A stretch of 64,000 nucleotides of DNA from Alishewanella aestuarii B11 (GTDB lineage Bacteria; Pseudomonadota; Gammaproteobacteria; Enterobacterales; Alteromonadaceae), in NCBI RefSeq assembly GCF_000280055.1, contig NZ_ALAB01000039.1, forward strand, positions 62,001-126,000. Direction: 5' to 3'. Below, in pieces: positions 29,695 through 37,223 of the stretch. Made by a program: the position numbers and the translations under genes. The notes under the pieces were generated by a model. The model saw only the letters and a list, made by a program, of their open reading frames with translations, did no database searches and was not told the DNA's origin. How positions within the stretch are numbered: position 1 is the stretch's first letter; every line of letters starts with the position of its first letter.

Positions 29695-30825
29695 GTGGCA
29701 GAAGATTCCGGCGCCGAAAAAACCGAACAGCCCACGCCCAAGAAGCTGCAAGACGCAGCGAAAAAGGGCCAGATCGCCCGCTCAAAAGACCTTGGCACGG
29801 CTTTTGTTTTAATCGGCAGCGCCGCCGCCTTACTGATTTTTGGCAAGATGTTAGCGATGGCGATGTTAAACATCGGCCAACGGCTGATGCGCTTAGACCA
29901 AAAAGATATCTTTGAAACCAACAGTATGTTTACCGCCTGGGGGGACGCCGGCAGAGAGCTGGCGGCACCCTTGGCCGGCATTTTTTTACTGATCCTGATT
30001 GCGGCCTTTATCGGCAATATTCTGTTAGGTGGTTATAACTTTAGTTGGGAAGCCGCAGCACCGAAAGCCAGCAAAATGAGCCCGCTCCAGGGGTTCAAGC
30101 GGATGTTTGGTTTACAGGCATTAATGGAGCTTGGCAAAAGCATTCTAAAAGTAGCGGTAGTGGTCGGCATTGCCTATTTGCTACTAAAGCTGTTCTTTAT
30201 GGATATTATGGCGTTGTCGCTAATGAGTGAGCCAAATAATATCGAATCGGCACTCTATTTTCTTGGCTGGTTGTTTTTAGGGTTGTGTGCCAGTATTTCA
30301 GTAATAGCGCTGGTCGACGCACCCTATCAAAAGTGGCATCACACCGAGCAGTTGAAAATGTCGTTGCAGGAAATCAAAGACGAGCACAAAAATACTGAGG
30401 GTAGCCCGGAAATCAAAGCCCGGATCCGCCGCACCCAGATGCAGATGTCGATGAAGCGGATGATGCAACAGGTACCTACCGCGGATGTTATCGTCACCAA
30501 CCCAACGCACTATGCGGTGGCGCTGAAATATGATCAAGGCAAGTTCCGCGCGCCGGCCGTGGTTGCGAAGGGCGTGGATGAGGTTGCGATGCATATCCGT
30601 AATATTGCCAGAGAGCATAAGATCCCGGTGATTGAATCACCGGCACTGGCGCGCTCAATTTATTACACTACCAAGCTTGATCATCCAATCCCGGAACAAT
30701 TGTTCGCCGCAGTAGCGCAGGTACTGGCTTATGTTTATCAGCTTAACCTTTATCGCAAAGGCAAGGGGAGCAGGCCGAAAGCACTGGCTAAAGAGTTGCC
30801 AATCCCACCAGAGGTGCGTCACTAA
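29695..30825 (+). CDS. flhB: Flagellar export switch protein FlhB
   Basis: 376-aa protein starting with GTG after GGAGG. Four membrane helices are followed by the cytoplasmic domain with the self-cleavage motif NPTHYAVALKYDQGKF, where cleavage between Asn and Pro switches export from hook to filament. The N-terminus (GAEKTEQPTPKKLQDAAKKG) is typical. A second, stand-alone copy of only the C-terminal part occurs at 44888. Confidence 0.97.
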   Translation: MAEDSGAEKTEQPTPKKLQDAAKKGQIARSKDLGTAFVLIGSAAALLIFGKMLAMAMLNIGQRLMRLDQKDIFETNSMFTAWGDAGRELAAPLAGIFLLILIAAFIGNILLGGYNFSWEAAAPKASKMSPLQGFKRMFGLQALMELGKSILKVAVVVGIAYLLLKLFFMDIMALSLMSEPNNIESALYFLGWLFLGLCASISVIALVDAPYQKWHHTEQLKMSLQEIKDEHKNTEGSPEIKARIRRTQMQMSMKRMMQQVPTADVIVTNPTHYAVALKYDQGKFRAPAVVAKGVDEVAMHIRNIAREHKIPVIESPALARSIYYTTKLDHPIPEQLFAAVAQVLAYVYQLNLYRKGKGSRPKALAKELPIPPEVRH

Positions 30826-30865
30826 CGCTGTAATTTTCAGCACTTAGTACAGCTCACTAACAGAC

Positions 30866-30881
30866 TGGAATAGTTCTTGCC
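30866..30881 (+). promoter_or_regulatory. Candidate sigma-54 promoter of flhA-flhF-flhG-fliA
   Basis: TGGAATAGTTCTTGCC carries GG at 30867-30868 and TTGC ending at 30880, with the exact GG-N10-GC spacing of RpoN promoters. The -24 side is degenerate beyond GG. It lies in the 93-bp gap before flhA, where FleQ/FlrA-dependent promoters are known in pseudomonads and vibrios. Confidence 0.6.
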
Positions 30882-30918
30882 TAAGCAGGGGTAGTGTCAA
30901 TACCTTGTCAGGCCGCTC

Positions 30919-33027
30919 ATGCAATTTGCTCAGTATTTCAGTAAATTTGATAAAGCTCATCTTCAACACCTAAAAGGGATCGGGACGCCCATTTTGATTC
31001 TGGCCGCATTGGCGATGGTCGTGCTACCGCTGCCACCGTTGATGCTGGATATCCTGTTTTCTTTTAATATTGCGCTGGCGCTGGTGGTACTGTTGGTGAC
31101 GATATATACCCGCAGACCGCTGGATTTCGGTATTTTCCCCAGTGTATTGCTGGTTGCCACTATTCTGCGTCTGGCATTGAATGTCGCCAGTACCCGTGTC
31201 GTGCTGTTGGAAGGTCATAATGGCGGGGATGCCGCAGGGGCTGTGATTGAAGCCTTTGGTTCCGTGGTTATCGGTGGCAACTATGCCGTTGGTATCGTGG
31301 TGTTTCTGATCCTGATTATTATTAACTTTGTCGTCGTTACCAAGGGCGCTGGCCGTATTGCCGAAGTATCAGCCCGCTTTACTTTGGACGCGATGCCCGG
31401 TAAGCAAATGGCGATTGACGCCGATCTAAACTCAGGCTTGATTACCCAGGAAGAAGCACGCAAGCGCCGCGAGGAGGTGACCAGTGAAGCCGACTTCTAT
31501 GGCTCGATGGATGGTGCCAGTAAGTTTGTAAAAGGTGATGCCATTGCTGGTATCGTGATACTGGTGATTAACCTGGTTGGCGGTATTTTTATCGGTATGG
31601 TGCAGCATGGCCTCAGTTTTAGCCAAGCGATGGAAATCTATACCTTGCTGACCATCGGTGATGGCCTGGTGGCCCAAATCCCTGGCCTGTTATTGTCAAT
31701 CGGTACCGCCATTATTGTCACCCGCCAGAATAAAGAGGGCGATCTTGGTAAAGAGATGCAAAGCCAGCTTGGTGATAATACCCATGTGCTTTTTGTTGCC
31801 GCAGGGGTTATGACCTTGATGGGGGTAGTCCCAGGCATGCCACATTTCGCCTTTCTTTCATTGGCAGCGCTTTTGGGTGGGGTGGCCTGGTATACGAAAA
31901 AATTGGCAACCACTAAGGCTGCCCAGTTACAGCAGCGACCAACCAGTGCCAGCAATGCGATGAGTGATGTGCAACCGGTAAAAGAAATTGGCTGGGATGA
32001 CGTGCAAGGCGTGGATGTGATTGGGCTTGAAGTTGGTTACCGTCTGATCCCACTGGTAGACAAAGCTCAGGGTGGGGAGCTGTTAAATCGAATCAAAGGT
32101 GTTCGTAAAAAGTTATCCCAGGAGCTGGGATTTCTGATCCCGCCGGTACATATTCGCGACAACCTGGATTTGGAGCCAAACAGCTATCGGGTGGCCCTGA
32201 TGGGAGTCACCAACGGAGAGGGTGAGCTGCGCCATGATAACGAGTTGGCAATCAACCCGGGCCAGGTATTTGGTACAGTGAAGGGGATTGCGACCCGGGA
32301 TCCGGCGTTTGGCCTGGATGCGGTCTGGATCAGCAAAGATCAGCGAGAGCATGCGCAGACATTGGGCTACACCGTAGTAGACGCTGCGACAGTAGTGGCG
32401 ACCCATCTCAGTCAGATCCTGACCAATAATGCGGCCAGTTTGCTGGGACATGAGGAAGTACAAAATCTGCTGGATATGTTGGCTAAGCATTCTCCGAAGT
32501 TGGTAGAAGGTCTGGTACCCGATACGCTACCGCTAACCGCCGTAGTGAAGGTACTGCAGAATCTGCTGCACGAGGGGGTGCCGATCCGCGATATGCGTAC
32601 CATAGTGCAAACTCTGGTCGAGTACGGGGCTAAGAGTCAGGATATTGACGTCCTTACCGCTGCTTGCCGGATTGCCCTGCGCCGGTTAATTGTGCAAGAG
32701 GTCGTTGGTAGCAAACAGGAAATTCCGGTTATCACCTTTGCACCTGAACTGGAGCAAATGCTGCATCAATCGATGCAGGCCGCCGGTAATGATGGCGCTG
32801 GTATAGAACCGGGGTTGGCCGATCGCATTCAACAGTCGCTGCAGGAAGCTCATCAGAACCAGGAATTAACCGGTGAAAGTGCGGTGATGCTGACGTCAGG
32901 AATTTTACGCTCAGTGATGGCACGATTTGTGAAGTACACCATTCCAGGATTACGGGTGTTGTCGTATCAGGAAATTCCGGACGATAAGCAGATCCGCATT
33001 GTCAGTGTCATCGGTCAGTCGAACTAG
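30919..33027 (+). CDS. flhA: Flagellar export gate protein FlhA
   Basis: 702-aa FHIPEP-family protein. Eight or so N-terminal membrane helices include LRLALNVASTRVVLLEGHNG, VSARFTLDAMPGKQMAIDAD and LNSGLITQEEARKRREE (the FHIPEP region). The cytoplasmic half (from about residue 360) forms the docking ring for chaperone-substrate complexes. Length and motifs are complete. It heads the flhA-flhF-flhG-fliA unit with a sigma-54-type site upstream. Confidence 0.97.
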   Translation: MQFAQYFSKFDKAHLQHLKGIGTPILILAALAMVVLPLPPLMLDILFSFNIALALVVLLVTIYTRRPLDFGIFPSVLLVATILRLALNVASTRVVLLEGHNGGDAAGAVIEAFGSVVIGGNYAVGIVVFLILIIINFVVVTKGAGRIAEVSARFTLDAMPGKQMAIDADLNSGLITQEEARKRREEVTSEADFYGSMDGASKFVKGDAIAGIVILVINLVGGIFIGMVQHGLSFSQAMEIYTLLTIGDGLVAQIPGLLLSIGTAIIVTRQNKEGDLGKEMQSQLGDNTHVLFVAAGVMTLMGVVPGMPHFAFLSLAALLGGVAWYTKKLATTKAAQLQQRPTSASNAMSDVQPVKEIGWDDVQGVDVIGLEVGYRLIPLVDKAQGGELLNRIKGVRKKLSQELGFLIPPVHIRDNLDLEPNSYRVALMGVTNGEGELRHDNELAINPGQVFGTVKGIATRDPAFGLDAVWISKDQREHAQTLGYTVVDAATVVATHLSQILTNNAASLLGHEEVQNLLDMLAKHSPKLVEGLVPDTLPLTAVVKVLQNLLHEGVPIRDMRTIVQTLVEYGAKSQDIDVLTAACRIALRRLIVQEVVGSKQEIPVITFAPELEQMLHQSMQAAGNDGAGIEPGLADRIQQSLQEAHQNQELTGESAVMLTSGILRSVMARFVKYTIPGLRVLSYQEIPDDKQIRIVSVIGQSN

Positions 33028-33036
33028 GAGTAACTC

Positions 33037-34419
33037 ATGAAAATTAAACGCTTTGTTGCCAAAGATATGCGCAGTGCCCTGGCCGACGTTAAGGAGTTCC
33101 TTGGACCGGACGCCATTATCCTGTCCAATAAAAAAGTCGCTGAAGGCGTGGAAATCGTTGCCGCCATTGATGCTGAGCCGGCTGTCCCGAAAGCTAAAGT
33201 TGCTGCTGCACAGGTCGAAGACATTACACCTCCGGCTAAGCGCAATGAACCCAGAGTTAATCTGGCCATTACCGACGAAGCAGAGCCAGCAGATTCACTA
33301 CGTGCCTTGCTGGAGCGTCAAATGCAAAAGCAAGGGCAAGTGCCGGACGCGCCAAAAGCTGCCAGCGCTGCGCCCAAACCCACGCTGCAAAAAGCCAGTC
33401 AGTTCGAACGTCAAAATCCTGTCGCTGCGACCCCAGCGCCGCAATGGCAGGAAATCAGTAAACTGCAACAACAACAGGCTGAGCTGATGCAACAGCAGTT
33501 TAGCAAGATGCAGGCTGAGATGTTGTCGATGCGGCAATTGCTGCAGCATCAGGTATCTGGCCTGATGTGGCAGGAACTGGCGCGGCGTGAGCCGGTGCGG
33601 GCACTGGTCATTGAAAATCTGCGTCAGCTCGGTTTATCAGAGCTGGTCGCCGATCAACTGGCGTGTTTTATGCCGGAAGATTTAAATACGCAGGATGCCT
33701 GGCAAACTGCGCTCGAGTTACTGGCTGGCCAGGTGAGTACTACTCAGGACGATATTTTGCGCCGCGGTGGCGTGGTGGCGCTGGTCGGCCCTACCGGCGT
33801 AGGTAAAACTACCACCGTAGCCAAGTTGGCCGCAGCCTTTGCCAAACGTCACGGTACCGATCAGGTCGCGTTAATTACCACCGATTGTTTCCGCATTGGT
33901 GCCTTTGAGCAGTTAGCGACCTTTGGTCGTATTATTGGCTGTCCGGTTAAGCAGGCTAAAGACAGTGAAGAATTATCTATCTTGTTGAATCAACTACAAC
34001 AACGTAAACTGATCCTGATTGACACTGCCGGCATGAGCCAGCGCGATCTACGACTGGCTGAGCAGCTGGCGTCACTGGTGCACAACACCCGTGTCAAAAT
34101 TCGCAGTTATCTGGTATTGTCAGCGACAGCGCAGGCCCGGGTGATGCAGGAAACCGTGCTGCAATTTAAACGTTTGCCACTGGCAGGCTGTATTTTTACT
34201 AAGCTGGACGAGTGTCTCAGCCTGGGAGAAGCGTTAAATATCGCTATCCAGCATGCGCTACCCATTAGCTATCTGACCGATGGCCAACGGGTGCCGGAAG
34301 ATTTACAGATCGCTGATGCGCAGACACTGGTCGATAATGCCGAACAGTTACGTCTGGCGCATAGCCAACCAGCTCATCAGTGGTATCCGCAAGAGCAGAC
34401 GGATGCCTTATATGCATAA
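33037..34419 (+). CDS. flhF: SRP-type GTPase FlhF, polar flagellar placement
   Basis: 460-aa GTPase directing the flagellum to the pole. The N-terminal B domain begins KIKRFVAKDMRSALADVKEF. A Gln/Ala/Pro-rich linker follows, then the NG domain with G1 GPTGVGKTTTVAKLAAAF, TTDCFRIGAFEQLATFGRII, LIDTAGMSQRDLRLAEQLAS and FTKLDECLSLGEALN. Its stop overlaps the flhG start, linking the two proteins that set flagellar position and number. Confidence 0.96.
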   Translation: MKIKRFVAKDMRSALADVKEFLGPDAIILSNKKVAEGVEIVAAIDAEPAVPKAKVAAAQVEDITPPAKRNEPRVNLAITDEAEPADSLRALLERQMQKQGQVPDAPKAASAAPKPTLQKASQFERQNPVAATPAPQWQEISKLQQQQAELMQQQFSKMQAEMLSMRQLLQHQVSGLMWQELARREPVRALVIENLRQLGLSELVADQLACFMPEDLNTQDAWQTALELLAGQVSTTQDDILRRGGVVALVGPTGVGKTTTVAKLAAAFAKRHGTDQVALITTDCFRIGAFEQLATFGRIIGCPVKQAKDSEELSILLNQLQQRKLILIDTAGMSQRDLRLAEQLASLVHNTRVKIRSYLVLSATAQARVMQETVLQFKRLPLAGCIFTKLDECLSLGEALNIAIQHALPISYLTDGQRVPEDLQIADAQTLVDNAEQLRLAHSQPAHQWYPQEQTDALYA

Positions 34420-35278
34420 GAAGTCAATAGCAGAAGATCAGGCCAGCGGCCTCAGACGCATGAATAGACAAAAAGTAAAAGTGATCTCCGTTACCGGTGG
34501 TAAGGGCGGGGTCGGAAAAACTAATATCACGCTGAACCTGGCGATGGCATTGGCGCAAATGGGCAAGAAAGTCCTGGTGCTGGATGCTGATCTGGGTTTG
34601 GCAAATTGTGACGTGATGCTGGGTTTGCGGGTTGAACGCAATCTTTCTCACGTATTAAGTGGTAAAGCCAGTCTGGACGATATTCTGGTAGAAGGCCCTT
34701 TTGGCATTAAAATTGTCCCCGCCACCTCGGGTAATCAGGATATGACTGAATTATCGCCGGTGGAGCATGCCAGCCTAATCCGTGCCTTCAGCGAGCTGGA
34801 AACGCCGATCGACGTGTTATTGGTTGACACGGCTGCCGGAATTTCCGACATGGTGCTCAGCTTTTCCCGCGCCTCGCAGGATGTGTTGGTGGTGGTTTGC
34901 GATGAACCGTCATCCATCACTGATGCTTATGCGTTAATGAAAATCCTCAGCCGCGACCACGGTGTTGAAAAATTTAAAATAGTTGCCAATATGGTGCGAA
35001 GTAGCAAAGAAGGTCTGGAATTATTTGCTAAACTAACCCGGGTAACAGACCGTTTTCTGGATGTAACGCTGGAGCTGGTTGCAACCGTACCGCAGGATGA
35101 AAATGTCCGCCGGGCGGCGCGTAAACAAAAAGCCTTTATTGATGCTTACCCAACCACCGCAGCCAGTATGGCGGTGAAAGCGCTGGCGCTAAAAGCAGCT
35201 AAGTGGCCTTTGCCTGAAAATGCTTCCGGCCATTTGGAGTTTTTTCTGGAGCAGCTTGTCCAGCCACAATCTGAGTAG
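34412..35278 (+). CDS. flhG: MinD-like ATPase FlhG/FleN, flagellar number control
   Basis: 289-aa ParA/MinD ATPase. The start at 34412 keeps the N-terminal DQASGLRRM motif, the conserved DQAxxLR segment that activates FlhF; a longer in-frame extension lies inside flhF. The deviant Walker A is VTGGKGGVGKTNITLNLAMA. LVDTAAGISDMVLSFSRASQ and a C-terminal membrane-targeting helix follow. FlhG restrains flagellar number partly by antagonising FlrA. Confidence 0.95.
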   Translation: MHKKSIAEDQASGLRRMNRQKVKVISVTGGKGGVGKTNITLNLAMALAQMGKKVLVLDADLGLANCDVMLGLRVERNLSHVLSGKASLDDILVEGPFGIKIVPATSGNQDMTELSPVEHASLIRAFSELETPIDVLLVDTAAGISDMVLSFSRASQDVLVVVCDEPSSITDAYALMKILSRDHGVEKFKIVANMVRSSKEGLELFAKLTRVTDRFLDVTLELVATVPQDENVRRAARKQKAFIDAYPTTAASMAVKALALKAAKWPLPENASGHLEFFLEQLVQPQSE

Positions 35279-35286
35279 GGGGTTCT

Positions 35287-36006
35287 TTGAACAGTAAGTT
35301 GGCCGCATATGGTGGTATTGATCACATGCAGCAACTAGTGGAGCGCCATGCACCACTGGTCAAACGCATCGCCTATCATTTATTAGCCCGGCTACCGGCC
35401 AGCGTACAGGCCGATGACCTGATCCAATCCGGTATGATTGGCTTAATTGAAGCCGCCAAAAATTTTGATGGTAGCAAAGGGGCCAGTTTTGAAACCTTTG
35501 CCGGCATTCGTATTCGGGGTGCCATGCTAGATGAAATAAGGCGTGGCGACTGGACGCCGCGCTCGGTGCATCGTAATGCCCGCTTAATCGCCGATACCAT
35601 TGCTGAGCTCGAAGCTCAACTTGGGCGTGATGTTCGTGATTATGAAGTTGCAGAAAAACTTGCTATCTCTTTAGATGAATATCATCATATGCTTAGTGAT
35701 GTGAGTTCGGGTCGGATTATCGGCATCGAAGACCTCGGTATCTCCGAAGATGTTTTGGTGACGGCTGAGGATTCAGATACCGATCAGCTGTACCATGAGC
35801 AGGCTAATGAGGCGTTTAACGCGGCACTGGTGAAACATATCAGTAGTTTGCCGGAGCGAGAGGCATTAGTCTTATCACTGTATTATAATGACGAACTAAA
35901 CTTAAAAGAAATTGGGGCTGTACTGGATGTCAGTGAGTCCCGGGTCAGTCAGATTCATAGTCAGGCATTAGTGCGGTTAAAAGCCCGAATGCAGGCTTGG
36001 TTGTAG
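35287..36006 (+). CDS. fliA: Flagellar sigma factor FliA (sigma-28)
   Basis: 239-aa sigma-28. Region 2 (HAPLVKRIAYHLLARLPASV, QADDLIQSGMIGLIEAAKNF, GASFETFAGIRIRGAMLDEI, RRGDWTPRSVHRNAR), region 3 and the region 4 helix-turn-helix (LKEIGAVLDVSESRVSQIHS) are all present. The TTG start is chosen because a GGGGG ribosome site lies just before it and it gives full family length; an ATG 13 codons later is possible. It directs late genes such as flagellin, motor and chemotaxis genes. Confidence 0.96.
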   Translation: MNSKLAAYGGIDHMQQLVERHAPLVKRIAYHLLARLPASVQADDLIQSGMIGLIEAAKNFDGSKGASFETFAGIRIRGAMLDEIRRGDWTPRSVHRNARLIADTIAELEAQLGRDVRDYEVAEKLAISLDEYHHMLSDVSSGRIIGIEDLGISEDVLVTAEDSDTDQLYHEQANEAFNAALVKHISSLPEREALVLSLYYNDELNLKEIGAVLDVSESRVSQIHSQALVRLKARMQAWL

Positions 36007-36048
36007 TGTATCCTGAATAATGGGATGACGTGCTCTTCGGAGGGGACT

Positions 36049-36432
36049 TTGGATAAGAATATGAAGATTCTCGTAGTCGACGATTTTTCGACCATGAGAC
36101 GGATCATCAAGAACCTGTTACGCGATTTAGGCTTTACCAATATTTCAGAAGCGGATGACGGCAGCACGGCTTTGCCGATGTTGCAGAATGGCGATTTTGA
36201 TTTCGTGGTAACCGACTGGAATATGCCTGGGATGCAGGGCATTGACCTGCTACGTGCGATCCGGGCAGATGCGAAACTTAAGCATATACCGGTATTGATG
36301 GTGACTGCCGAAGCCAAGAAAGAGCAGATTATTGCTGCCGCTCAGGCTGGCGTGAATGGCTATATCGTCAAACCTTTTACTGCAGCAACATTACAGGAAA
36401 AGCTGGCGAAAGTATTCGAACGGATCGGCTAA
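36049..36432 (+). CDS. cheY: Chemotaxis response regulator CheY
   Basis: 128-aa single receiver domain. Acid pocket Asp11/Asp12 ([20 protein letters not shown]), phospho-acceptor Asp56 ([20 protein letters not shown]), Thr in [12 protein letters not shown] and Lys in [11 protein letters not shown]. The TTG at 36049 is preferred because GGAGG stands five bases before it and homologues begin MDKNMKIL; an ATG follows four codons later. CheY-P binds the FliM N-terminal peptide seen in this window. Confidence 0.95.
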   Translation: MDKNMKILVVDDFSTMRRIIKNLLRDLGFTNISEADDGSTALPMLQNGDFDFVVTDWNMPGMQGIDLLRAIRADAKLKHIPVLMVTAEAKKEQIIAAAQAGVNGYIVKPFTAATLQEKLAKVFERIG

Positions 36433-36458
36433 GCCGGAGCTGACCAAGGAGTGACGCC

Positions 36459-37208
36459 ATGTCTGCCAATTCGGCTCCGTTAATCACGCTAGACCAAGCC
36501 AGAGAGCTGGTACAACTGTTGGAGATGGGCGAGCAGGACATCGCCAACCAATTGGTACAGCAACTCGGTATGCCCGGCTCGTCGGAATTATTTGCCGAGG
36601 TTGGCAAACTGACCCGGCAATTACACGAGTCATTGAAAAACTTTCAGATTGATCCCTCGCTAAACAATATTTTGGTTGAAGATATCCCCGATGCCAAAAA
36701 GCGCCTTAACCACGTTATTGATATGACTGAGCAAGCGGCTAACCGGACTATGGATGCCGTAGAGTCATGCTTACCTATTGCCGATCAAATCAGTCAGCAA
36801 CTCAATCAGTTGTTGCCAAGATGGCAGAAACTGATGAAGCGCGATCTGGAATTGGGTGAATTCAAAACCCTCTGTCATGGCATTGATGCTTTTCTGGCAG
36901 AGACGGTGACGGAGTCAAACCGACTGAATCAATTATTGACTGACGTATTAATGGCGCAGGATTATCAGGATTTAACCGGTCAGATTTTACGCCGGGTCAT
37001 CGAATTAGTCCGTGAAGTCGAAGAGAGCCTGATCGGCCTGCTTACTGCTTTTGGTAACAGTAACGTGCAGGTAATGGAACCCAAAGCTGCCAAACGAAAG
37101 ATTGAAGCTAATGAAGCTGAGGGGCCTATTATTGATAAAGAAGGCCGCAATGATGTCGTCAGTGGTCAGGACGATGTGGATGACTTACTGTCGAGCTTAG
37201 GTTTTTAA
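36459..37208 (+). CDS. cheZ: CheY-P phosphatase CheZ
   Basis: 249-aa helical protein. The active-site helix ALMAQDYQDLTGQILRR-type motif is present (VLMAQDYQDLTGQILRRVIE), with the catalytic Gln and acidic residue. The C-terminal CheY-tethering peptide is DDVDDLLSSLGF. It lies between cheY and cheA, as in beta/gammaproteobacterial polar clusters. Confidence 0.95.
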   Translation: MSANSAPLITLDQARELVQLLEMGEQDIANQLVQQLGMPGSSELFAEVGKLTRQLHESLKNFQIDPSLNNILVEDIPDAKKRLNHVIDMTEQAANRTMDAVESCLPIADQISQQLNQLLPRWQKLMKRDLELGEFKTLCHGIDAFLAETVTESNRLNQLLTDVLMAQDYQDLTGQILRRVIELVREVEESLIGLLTAFGNSNVQVMEPKAAKRKIEANEAEGPIIDKEGRNDVVSGQDDVDDLLSSLGF

Positions 37209-37223
37209 CAGAGGTGTTTACTG

